Below, in pieces: positions 35,433 to 46,595 of a stretch of DNA of 64,000 bases (position 1 is its first letter; each line of letters opens with the position of its first letter). This DNA comes from Capsicum annuum. Lineage: Eukaryota; Streptophyta; Magnoliopsida; Solanales; Solanaceae. Below the pieces are notes generated by a model. That model worked only from the letters and a program-made list of their open reading frames with translations, did not search any database and was not told where the DNA came from. The translations under genes and the position numbers were made by a program. The stretch lies in assembly GCF_002878395.1 (NCBI RefSeq), contig NW_025825212.1, positions 60,410 through 124,409 of the forward strand, in the 5' to 3' direction.

Positions 35433-36649
35433 CTGTAACAAGATCTATACTACTAAAGCAATAACATAACATACTATTTCAATATACTCCATAATCACCA
35501 TAATAACTTGAGTATCATTTCTAAAGTATACAACCATATACACAATAGAAAAATATCTACTGGCTATAATCATCATCAACCATTTTTAGAACATAAACAC
35601 AAAAACTGACCATGACGTCCGATACCATCAGGAAATACAAGAAAGAGAGCACAATAAATAACTCATCATGGCATCCCATACCACAGGAGAGCACACAAAA
35701 AAATATCAAACAAGAACTCATCAAAGCATCATATACCACCGGAGAGTATACCAAAGAATACAACCAATAATACAATAAAGAACAACTACTCCATCAATTT
35801 ATCAAAAATCATGGGTAGCACAACCCCACCATGGCTCATTACAAAAATTAACTTTTAAATACCCATACTGTATTTCAACATAAAGAAAGAAACATTATCA
35901 TAGCATAGGTATGTAATCATTAATTCTATAATTTATTGATAAATACTGTGAAGTACATACTAATTAACCTTAATATTTCAAAAGTCAAAAGATTTCAAGT
36001 CTTAAAATCACTAGTCATCAAGTTGGGGGAAAACTACAAGCCACCCATAGTATAGGTTAATCAACTATCATAAGGCCATTCTTTAACTAGCATCATCATC
36101 ACATGAAATATCAACTAAGTCATCTCAACTTCACATGTTAGGAGAAAATTTAACTAACCATCATGTAATACCAGATCTAGCATCACTATGCATGTCACAA
36201 TCTTAAGGACTAGTTTTCATATTTTAATCAAGTAAAGTCCACCAACTAGTTTACTAGGTTTCTAGGTTCCAAATAATAATCATATATTCTAGAAGTAGCT
36301 AGTTATCACATAAGCCACCTTACTAGGCAAGATTTTATAATATAACCTCTTATTCAAGTCAAGTATATATATTAGGTTAGCCCTTGAATTTTTATGCAAG
36401 TTTACACATAATGCTAAGTCTTAACACAATATTAGTCATAAATTTCCTCTAGTAGCTAATTTAGCATCAATGAGGGTCATACCTCTTATATAGTGATTTA
36501 GAACAAGAAACGAATAACAATTTACCAAGAGAGACCTCATAATTCAAGCACATAGGCAGTTGGCCCCACACGGCCTAACCTTACAAATATAAATGCATAT
36601 ATGTCTATTTTGCTCCACATAGCATCATAATGTTCTTACCTCTTCCAAA

Positions 36650-36870
36650 TTCACCTGGCATCATCACAATATCAACATAATCCTTTGGATTCATCAGACA
36701 TCATCATAATATCACACATCTCTCCAAACTAGAATCGAGCATCATCATAATATCACGTATTCTTATGGATTTATCGTGTATCATCATAATATCACATATT
36801 CCTCCAAAATCAAATCGGGCATCATCATAATATCACATATTTTTTCGGATACAACAACATACATCCACAG
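36650..36870. repeat. Short tandem repeat inside LTR (CATCATCATAATATCAC type)
   Basis: Units of about 40-50 bp contain CATCATCATAATATCAC followed by TATTCCTCC-type segments. The same cluster, with more copies, lies at 61850-62110 in the other LTR. Confidence 0.7.
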
Positions 36871-38018
36871 GCATAGCCAAACCAATAAGCATACACAAAA
36901 GCACACAATATATAAAAAAGTAGGGATGTGGGATAACACTTGCCATTTTACCTTACTAATAAGCTTCACAAGTAATTTGAGCATCAACAAGAGCATGAGT
37001 ATTTACCAAACATGCACAATAATCACTTAACAAGGGTATTCAAATCATGATCATAAAATAATCCAATAATCGAGTGAAACCATCACAACTCCTACATATA
37101 TATATAACTTAGACAATCACCATGTTTCTAGGTCGTTAAGCATTTACTTATTTCAAGCTTAAGGTGGGTAAAATCCCACTTCTAAATCCCAAAAATTCCA
37201 AGTTTACTAACATATCTAGCTTCTACCCAAAATTAGGATAAGTCATCCATAACTCACCATAAGGGCTTACCAATCCTTTCTAGGTCTAAAGGGAAAGTCT
37301 CTTCAAGAATCCTTCCAAAGTCAACCTAACACCAAGGTCATATCCTATCTAGGCATTATATAGGTCAATACACTCCTAAGGATAGAGAAGTATACCATTC
37401 ATATCTACTTTGAACAACTATAGTGTTCTCACACTAGTCATGAGAAAACAATTAAGAAGACCAAGGTCCTAGACTAAGGGTCAAATATCATACCTTACAA
37501 ATCCATGGACTACAGAAATTAATAAATCCCAAGTTCACCATTCAATCAACTATTGTCTAAATTCCCCGCCCAATCTCACAAGATATCATGATTAAATTAC
37601 AAAAAAAGATCAATCTATACTATGGGAAAGCCTAACCTACCTTTAATCTAAGCAACTCACGAACCAATGAGCTTTTTCTTTCCTTTTGGAGAAGCTTCCT
37701 CTTCCACAATAAATGCTATCAACAATGCATTTTAATAATTACAACAATAATGAAAATACCCATTATAACACCTTTATTCCATGGGTTTCAAAATGACATC
37801 AAACCCCAAGTGGGTCCCACCTTCAAAAAATGAGTTTTTGAGACCTATCCATAGTCTAAATATCATTAGGGAGCTAAAACCCTCAAGAAATTTAAGTAAA
37901 GCAATCACATTTGCGGATACAATTGAGCCTTAAATACTTAGGATATTTTGGTCTAGGAATCAAGAAATTAATACCAAATTTGAAGGAATCTTACCTTAGA
38001 TTTGTAGAAAAAAATTGG

Positions 38019-40761
38019 TTGAATTATTAATGTGGATAAGAGCATGAGTAGATAAGAATAAGTTGAACTCTGAGGTAGAATATTGTTAGATAAGGTATGA
38101 TGTGTATAAGTGTTTTGAGTACCTAGATATAATTCTTGAATTATGTAGTATGGAGAAGTCTGGAAAGCTGTTGTATGGTGCTCTTTAGAGTTGAATTGAG
38201 GAAGAAAAAATAGGAAGGCAATGTGAGCCTTGGGTATGGCTTTACAAATTTTGGTTAAGTTGCAAGTTATGTGATTTTAGGTGTAATGCGAGTATTCTAA
38301 GGAATTAAAGATAGAATATTAAGTGTTCAAAAGTGTGGGTGTCTATACCCATGATAATGTTATTCATAAGTTGATGAACTTGGGGGTTAGAGGAAATTCC
38401 TATTACTGTCCCTAAAGGGGAATTTCCTAGAAAGAATTTAGTGTCTTTGTATTAGAAATTATTGAGAGGAGTTTATTTTCATGTATATATTAATTCCCCT
38501 TTTGTGATGAGAAGTATGGATGCGTACGCTCATGAGATTGGGAGTTGTAGAGTGATGGTTGTAGAGGCTAGCAAAAGTTAAGAGTAGCCATTTCAAAAAG
38601 CGAGGCCTTCAGAGTATAGTTCTTCAGGAAGAGTTTAGAGTTTAAGTATATGTTGATGTATTTTTATGTTGAGAGTTATGGCTATAGACTTGACATGGGG
38701 ATATGTGCATAAGTCTAGGATTGTGACTTTGATCTAAGGGGGAGATGGGGAATTAAGTGAGTTCCTGAATGTTCGCAGTGTGGTAAATTGCGGGGAGAAG
38801 TCATGATAAATCTATTCCTACTTGAGCATACTCCTCCCACTGCCATTTAGGAGAGTATCCTACTAATGTATTGCATCATTTATTCAAGTCATGTCTATGC
38901 CAATGGTTCGAGTACTCTATGGACTTATGTTCATGATCTGACCTCCAAATTAGAAGCAATAATGTCTCTCAATAATCCATTCATTTATGCATTCTAGCCA
39001 TATGTTATACTGCTCATGATCCATGAAAATCTATGTCTGTCAGCATGCTTGGTCCTAAGAAAATATGTTTCTATATGTCACCGATTCATCCTATGTTGGG
39101 TTTAGCCAAAGTTATAACGTTTATGCAAACTCATGGAAAATCTTAGTTCCTTAAATAAGGAGCAATCACTTCAAGCGGAAATCTTTGTCTTAGTTGTAAT
39201 GTAATATCCCATAGCATTCTCGACTCAATACCACTCTTGGTTGCATGTATGGAGAGCTGACAATCTAATTTATATTTAAATTATTAAAAGACGTAGTCAT
39301 ATTTTTGAGGTATTAACTTCCATAATTTTCAAATTTATCTTCCCGACCCCAAGAAGTATATTTTTGAGTTGATTCATGATCAGGGGTGTAAAGGTGGTGT
39401 CTAAGGAAAGTTTTGGATTTTTTAGACGATGTTTGAGGCATTTTTGGATGATCGAAATAGTGGGCCAATGCGATGTCAACACTTCACTCTAGGAATGGCG
39501 TTGGTAAGAACCGACGAGGCGCGTCGCTTAACGCGTCGGGTACCTAGTTCATCTTACTAACTTTTGGGTCTATGAGGATAATTCAGTCTCTTTCCCTCAT
39601 TTTATATTAATATGTGCACCAATATTTTCTCACTGTGCTCAATCCTAAGAATTCATATTGTATCGTGTTTCATCCGAATGACTCTCTACATATGATCTAG
39701 GCACTTGGTATATGGAGCACTTCGTGTCAATTTTATCGTATCTTCATTTCATGTCCCTCCTTGAGTATTGAAATAAGTATAAATTTTGGTCTAATAGCAT
39801 TACTTCCATTCATGACGTTATGCTCAGGTCCCGCAATGACCCTCCGTATATTAGTATAATGGTTGTGGTGGGAGTATAGAAATGCGTTCGATAGGAGAGT
39901 AGAGGTTCTTAAAGGTGAAAAAGTTGATGTGATTCTCGAGCTAAGGTTATAGGTGAAATAAAAAAGAAGGAGAAGAAATTTTGTTGAATGAAATAGCTCA
40001 GAAGGAGGAACGTAGAAAAAATATTTGTGAGAGTGATTGAAATTATTGGTCTTAGTGGGTAGATCCATGAAGCGGGTTTAGTAATGATTAGGCTTGAATG
40101 TTATGGTTGCTGAAAGCACAAACCTATGTACTATGTGGTTAGTACTCTCTAAATTAAAACCCCGAGGGTATTTGATGATAGTGATAAGATGAGGTAATTT
40201 TCTTAGTGGGATGTAGAGTATAGGTACTGTAGTTTAAGTTATCACTTTGTTACTCCGAGTTAGGCTTCAACATAAAAGTACTTTGAAGTGAAACACAAAC
40301 TATTGTGGTTAGATGTGTGGTGGAGAATTGTAAGTAGTAAAGCGTGGAGTATGCTATTTATTATTTGGGGCATAGATGGTGAGTGTTCCTAAGTTTAAGT
40401 TTATTCATTCTACCTTGGTATGTAGAGAATTCTTCTAATCCTATACTCCATGAAAACCTTATTTCATGATTAGTACCGATGAAAGTAAGGCCTTTTATCA
40501 CAAAATTAAGTCATGCCTTATGTTGTATGATTATGATTCATAAAACTTATGTGCAAGATCATCCCAATGTAAAGTCTCGTTGCCAAATGTTTCGCGCTTA
40601 CATATTTCACTAGGGGTTATCGTGAACCTAGTTTGAGGCCTTTGCATATGTCGTTGAGGAAAAATATTCAGTGCAAGGTTTCGTTCTTTATTCTACACTA
40701 TTATAACTTCAACAAGTCCCTATCCATCATTCAGGGATAAATGATCCCAAGGGGGACATAA
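38019..40761 (+). mobile_element. Element A, 3' internal remnant
   Basis: Lies between the left inversion breakpoint and the plus-strand LTR of element A. Its end carries a purine tract (AAGGGGGA within 40746-40758), so it is the 3' internal part of that element. No gag or pol block could be recognised; open frames at 39297-39482 and 39733-40068 are unsupported. After un-inversion it continues from 57099-58510. Confidence 0.6.
40746..40758 (+). other. Polypurine tract of element A
   Basis: CCCAAGGGGGACA, three bases before the TGTAGCACCCC start of the LTR. Tekay/Del elements typically have such an AAGGGGGA tract here. Confidence 0.75.
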
Positions 40762-43033
40762 TGTAGCACCCCGTATTTTGAGCTACAAAGCAAACCATCA
40801 TTCCTACATGAGTACACTTTAATTTCATCATTTATATTTAAATTCATGTGTCCTGATCCTTCTCCTAGTGTATGAAGTGATTATGAAGTGAAAAGTGTTC
40901 ATAAAAATTACTTGGAGCAAAGTTGAGCTAAGAGTCATTCATTTATACAAAGTTTGATATTTGATTCTACAAGGATCTACTTTGAACGTGTATAACTTTT
41001 GGTACACATAGAATTTTACATCTCAAAACCCAACAAATTGTAGATAATTGAATTAGCATTCCAACTATATCAATTTTACCAAAATCTGATAACCGAGCAA
41101 AAATTTATGGCATTTTCCATGTGAGGTAGTAGGCCGATCCGATCTTGATGCATCGCGTCAACTGCGTCCCGACACGAAACCTGACGCGAATATAAAGTGG
41201 TTTTATGCATTATTTCAATTCCTAAAGGGTCTAGGGGCACTTTAGTCATATTCTCTCACCCAAATTTCATTCCTAAATATCCATAAATGATATTAGGTCA
41301 CAAATAACGTTTCAACTCTCTAAGATCCCTAATTCATCTTTCAAGAACCCAAGAGGAGAAAACAACTAGGATTTGGGCAATCAAGCTTAAAGGTCAATTT
41401 TTTTAAAAAAAAATTCTTCGTGATTCTTCACAATTAAGGTACGTGGGATTTTCCTAAACTACATGGGCATAAGAAAATTATCTCAACAACATTTAAACAT
41501 TGTGAAATCATGAACTCATGAAGGGGTTTTGAAATTTCTATTATAATTTTGCATTACGAATTCTTTAATGATATTATTGTTTTGGTCTTGAGGCCTTTCC
41601 CCTAAATTTGATTTGCAATCATGTATAAGGATATATATATATGGGTGTTTGATGAGTTTGAATGATGAATTGAGAGCATGAACTATTAGAAACCCCTCTC
41701 TTGTTTACAAGCTTTCTTGTTTTTGTAAGATATAATTTACTTGGAATGCATTGTTGGAAGCATGATATAAATGTCTTGATTATTATTTGTGACTTGATTA
41801 TAGTTTTAAATTAAAGAGGGTGTGTTTTACTTGGTGTTAAAGGTTAAAGATGTTTATTAAGAAGATTGCATGTTTTGTCGCAAGTTTCATGACCACCACA
41901 TATTTGTTGAAATACTGAAAAGAATGATTTTTACATGATCTGATAAATGTTTGAAGTATGAATCTTTTGAATTATTTGAAGTATGGTGGTCCAAGCATTA
42001 TGTTTTGAAAGAAAAGAATTCTTTATGATAATATGGCTCAGAAGCATGACTTACAAGTCTTGGTATGACAATACCAAATCAGTTAAGGCCATGGTAAACT
42101 CAGAACAGAATATAGATTTCATTTCAGATTTCATATTTTGAATTCAGACCGATGCATATTTAGAACAGGTTAAAATGGGCACTAAGAGAGTTAGGTGGTT
42201 ATCCGAAGTAGGCGCGGGTCATATGATTTATTTCTCGAAATCGTGTTTTACCGATACGAGTTTATTATTTCTCTATGAGGGATTATATGCTGGCCTAGTT
42301 CCCTCTGGCGAATCAAATTCAGATACTTCAACCCATGAGGAAAACTTAGGTTGGGGGCTTGGCTGCCAAGTTAATGGCGGATCCCATTTTTCCCGTGGGA
42401 AACTTTCAGATATGTAAGGTGTACCACCTCGCTCAGAAGGAATACAAAGTATAGATTTGCATTGATAAGATTTTTTTAAGATCATTCGTGATGGACCATG
42501 TATTTTAAACTATTTCATACATAACATTTTATTACTTGATCTCACCTATGTTATATATGTATAAATTCATTATTTTGGATTGCTCTGCATACTAGTACAT
42601 CTATATTGACCACCTATATCTCAGAATTCTGAAATACAGTCCTGGGGTTCCGTTAAGCAGTAGATTGACTTGTCAGAAGTTTGCACCTGGTGAGCCTCCC
42701 TTACTTCAGAGGTCTTGGATTAGAACTTGTTATTGTTATTTCATTTTGATTCATGGTCCGGTTGGGGGACTTGTCCTAGATTTTAGATAAATGTTATTTT
42801 TAGTTGTTAGAGATTTCACAAACTGATGTTAGACATTGTTAGAGGTTTTTGGTTTCCATTACAGATTTTTCACTTGAATTATGATATTGACCATGATTCT
42901 GTATTGTTTTATATTTCCACATTTTCCTTTATATTATATGAAAGTGTGCATCATTTCCAGAAAGAGAAGGGCGCTTGGGCGTTCACGGTTTGGGATGCCC
43001 ATCACGACTAGGGCCCTAGCTTGGATTGTGACA
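40762..43033 (+). repeat. Element A, 3' LTR
   Basis: About 2.27 kb from TGTAGCACCCC to GATTGTGACA. It aligns over its length with the reverse complement of 58511-60678. It holds an 80-codon open frame (42175-42417) whose counterpart (59363-59121 minus) is also open in the other LTR. It is followed by TTGCT (43034-43038), the target copy. Confidence 0.85.
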
Positions 43034-43633
43034 TTGCTTTAGTAGTATAGATGTTAGTATAATGGTATCAAAGTAGATTCAGGTTCGATCCTTCCCTTTG
43101 AATTTAAGATCATTGTCTTACTTTATATCGTCTTTACATTATATTTGAGCTTAGTCAGCCGATGATACTTACTGAGTACCCGTGTTTTGGTACTCATACT
43201 ACACTTCAGTACCTTTTTGGTGCAGACCGAAGTTCTAGTTTCCATCGTTGAATCGAGATCATGCCGTGTTAATCTTTAGGAGATAAGGTGAGCTCTTGGA
43301 GTTTGATTTTCCCTCTTGCCCTTCTATCTTTACTTGTCTTTTATATTTGAGACAATTGTATAAGACTATTTAATTTTCCAGACTTTGAATTGTAATTTCT
43401 ATTGTCGGATTTAGAGTTGCTCTTATACTTATACTATCAGGTCATGGGATTGGTATTTTAATGTTATTCATTTCATTTGTGGAATGTTGTTGTTATATTG
43501 TGTGACTTCATAGGGTCCATGTTGGACATTTTTACCAAGGTAACCCATTGTATTAGCTCTGGGTTAAGGTGTCGTCTTACCTACTGGTGGGTTATGGTAG
43601 GTGCCATCATGACTCGAAAATCGGGTTGTGATA
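43034..43633 (+). repeat. Scaffold 5' LTR, distal end fragment (inverted segment)
   Basis: Continues the scaffold LTR exactly where 60679 stops, with TTGYT repeated on either side of element A. It carries the PBS-like sequence at 43063-43091, then the CCTACTGGTGGGTTATGGTAGG core, and ends GGGTTGTGATA. It lies on the plus strand because of the inversion. Confidence 0.8.
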
Positions 43634-43635
43634 AA

Positions 43636-43649
43636 TTAGTATCAGAGCC
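43636..43649 (+). other. Primer-binding site of the scaffold, initiator tRNA-Met type
   Basis: TTAGTATCAGAGCC, one substitution from the common TTGGTATCAGAGCC, two bases after the LTR end. Confidence 0.8.
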
Positions 43650-45254
43650 TAGATTTTACCGATATTACTGGTACAAGAGCAAGTGTTTAATAGAGTCCTG
43701 CAGATTGGAATGTTGACATCTATTTCCTATATTTGAGAGGCTGTGTGACATTCTTAGGAGTCCTTTATTTTTTCTCATTCATATCATGCTAAGAGTCTGA
43801 GTTGGTTTGTAGTATATTTTCAATAACTCAAAATTGCTCATGGGGGGTGACTTGGGAGCTTAACTATCATCTTGTATCACGATTATCTTCAAGATTAAGG
43901 TAAGAATTTCTTAAATTCATGCTTGAACTTCTCCATTTGGACCCAAAACCCTATTTTAGCTTAGGGTTTGATTTTAGCCCAAAGTATGCTTAATTTTCAC
44001 CCATTCTTTGAGGATTATGATTCCTTGTTCATATGTGAATGTTGCCTTGGCCTCGAAAACTCATTCCCATATGTGGGACCCACTTGTGATTTTGGTGTTA
44101 TTTTTGGGTCCGAGGCGCAATAGTACAATATGGGTATCATTAGACTCGTATTAATAAGTATATTATGGTTTTGATAGTGTGATGATAGTTTAAGGATTTT
44201 AAAGTGAAGACAAGCATGTGGTACATGAAGTGAGGTTTTGCGGTTTGTCCTTGAGGTAAGCTTCTTTCTACTTTTCTCTATAGATGATGTGTGATATATG
44301 TTGTGTGTGAATATGGATGTTAGTATTAATTATGAGTAAGCTAGCTTATCCTTGATTATTGATGTTTTGGAAAATTAGATGAGGGTCTTGGACCCATAAG
44401 ATACTATGTTTATAACCTTGTAGACTCATATTGCCTTCTCCCTAGTTTAGATTAAATTATAGCATAGATTTGATATATTTCTAGATTATAGATATCGTTT
44501 TAGTGTTAGAAGCATGATTAGTATATTTTATCTTATTGGGATAGTGCGGTATTCTTGGAATCGTAATTTGGGTAGAATTGACTTAAGTTCCCTTATTTCT
44601 AGTTGAAGTTCCTATCTTAGGCTTGTATGTGGCTTACTTTGCATCTAGAAGATGAACTAGATACCTTATCCTAATTTGGGGTATAGTATGCCTAATTATG
44701 AAAATTATGGATTAGAAGTTGGATCATTCGGCCCACTTAAGACTAAGCTTATGTTAAGTCCTATGGATATGTTGTGGATGTTAGACATAGATGAGGCTAG
44801 TAAACCTTAGAATAAGGTTATTCGTAACTTGATAACTTGTATTGATGTTTTCGGATTGTGGATTTTGGGTTATGGTTATGATACTCCTTGTGGAAGTGAT
44901 ATTGGGCATTTAGAAATGATATTCCTCCTAGATACGTTATGTGGCCTATAGAGATGTTATTTCCTCTTAGACTTGATGATTGGACTATAGAGATGCTATT
45001 TCCTCTTAGACTTGATGATTGTCCTATAGAGTTGTTATTTCCTCTTACACTTGGATTGGCCTATAGAGATGTTATTTCCTCTTAGAATTGATGATTGGCC
45101 CATAGAGTTGCTATTTCCTTTTGTCATGATTGTTGGTCCTATAGAGACGATGTTCCTCTTGAATATGTAAATTGGCCTAGAAAAGTGATATTCCTCGTTA
45201 TCATCATGTATGAGCTATTGATATATGATATCCTATAGATAATTACATGTCTAA
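43650..45254 (+). mobile_element. Scaffold internal region (5' part), possibly with an LTR-like insert
   Basis: The first 170 bp look like a Tekay leader. From about 43820 the sequence resembles LTR-type promoter DNA more than coding DNA (GAAAACTCATT, GGGACCCACTTGTG, GAGGTAAGCTTCTTTC). It may be a further, unresolved LTR fragment. No gag recognised. Confidence 0.45.
44890..45190. repeat. Minisatellite, about 38-60 bp units (TGGCCTATAGAGATG type)
   Basis: GGCCTATAGAGATGTTATTTC or variants (with GCTATTTCC or TTGTTATTTCC) recur about seven times, alternating with CTCTTAGACTTGATGATT. Confidence 0.75.
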
Positions 45255-46469
45255 TGATCTTGGGTGTATTTATACACCTAAGCACCATAACTTATCCATG
45301 TTTTAGCTAAGTTTAGAGAACAAAATGCCTAGTTTCTTATGTTTTTACTCTACTTCTATGAAATTTAGCTAACCGGTGTGATTAGCATGATTTCAGGTAT
45401 TAATGAGGTAGATGAAGACATAATGGGACTATGGAATGCGGATGGAATATGACACAAGAGAGAGTAGCAACCAGGACCAAATGTGGCGCCTTGAAACTAT
45501 GTCCAAGACTAGTTTATCATTTATAATTAGTTCAAGGACTTAGAAGGAAATTATGAGAGAAAAGGTTATTAAAAAGCTTAAAGCTGAATTTTTATTCATT
45601 ATTGAATTATTATGTATTATTGGGAGAGAGGAGAAAGGTGGCTTAGCTTGAGGAGAGAGAGAGAAATGTTTTCCTCTCTTATTTTCACTATTCGCACACC
45701 AAGATCGTCTTCTAGTTTTTGGTATGATGAATATCTCTATTGTGATTTCTATTTTATTCATGAGTAGTTAAGTTTATAAGTTAGGGTTATGGAAGCCTTG
45801 TAGCATACAATCTATTACTTTGGGTTTTAAATTCATTATGCATTTATTTGTTTACATCATACTCTCTTCGCTTATCTTGAGTTCTCGTGGTTGCAAACAT
45901 AGAGGATATGCCTTAAAACACAACTTATTCGAAAGAAAGGTTGATGTTCGAAAAAGAGAGTAGTGACAAGAAAATAGGATTACCAACCCCTATTTCATAT
46001 GTTAATGCCTTAGCAAGATTAGCTACTTAGAGATTTCATATTATTTTTGGTAAACGCTTTTGTTTCGAGAGAACTATAGTGAATTAGTCTTTGATGGTTG
46101 AGAAACACTAGGATTATGCTATTAAATACAATACGTTTCTCTGTAAGCATGATGGATGTATGAATTCGTAAAGCCCATAGTTAGAAAGTATTGAAAACTA
46201 CAAGGTGAACATAATCCTAGCTTGCTATTTCTCTAAATTTTAATACTACTACACGTATTTCATCTTGTTAAACCAAAACCATTAATTTGTGAACTGAATC
46301 AAATCCCTCCTATTTATTTTACGAAAATGAATGATTAAAAGTCAACTAATCTGCATACAACTTAATTAATACCATATTCCCTGTGGGATTCGACCCTAAC
46401 CTAGTTGGGTTATATATTTGACAACGACCGCTTACTCTCTTGTAAGAGAAGTGTAATTTAGGCGTGTCA
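45255..46469 (+). repeat. Athila-like element 2, 5' LTR
   Basis: 1,215 bp, TGATCTTGGGTG to GGCGTGTCA, aligned throughout with 52285-53494 (1,210 bp). Differences are scattered substitutions and a few small indels, so it is probably younger than the scaffold element. Confidence 0.92.
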
Positions 46470-46474
46470 AATTT

Positions 46475-46492
46475 TGGCACCATTTCCGAGGA
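46475..46492 (+). other. Primer-binding site, tRNA-Asp type (element 2)
   Basis: TGGCACCATTTCCGAGGA matches 14 of 18 bases of the tRNA-Asp complement; three of four mismatches are G-to-A. Confidence 0.8.
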
Positions 46493-46595
46493 ATGCAGTT
46501 GTCAATTGAGTTTATGTGTGTTAATTGACTGTTAGTCAAGTTTTCTTATTTTACGTTATTTGTTGTTTTTGTTTGTTATAGGGTCATTGTTGTTT

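Larger units (their letters stand above)
34988..38018 (-). repeat. Scaffold 3' LTR, main fragment
   Basis: 35433-38018 matches 60684-63283 in the same orientation; 34993-35430 matches the reverse complement of about 43065-43497. The uninterrupted target of element A (AGCAA, minus sense TTGCT) is visible at 35457-35461. Homology stops abruptly at 38018, the left inversion breakpoint. Two clusters of short tandem repeats lie inside (about 35600-35760 and 36650-36850). No gene; open frames here are repeat-encoded. Confidence 0.85.

Noticed and set aside
43063..43091. tRNA-like sequence with a B-box-like GGTTCGATCC
   Set aside because: It is the complement of the initiator-Met tRNA 3' end, a primer-binding-site relic; no acceptor stem or anticodon arm can be built.
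40762..43633. One 2.9-kb LTR ending at the PBS at 43636
   Set aside because: The first 2.27 kb belong to element A and the last 0.6 kb to the scaffold LTR, as shown by their separate partners at 58511-60678 and 34993-35457.
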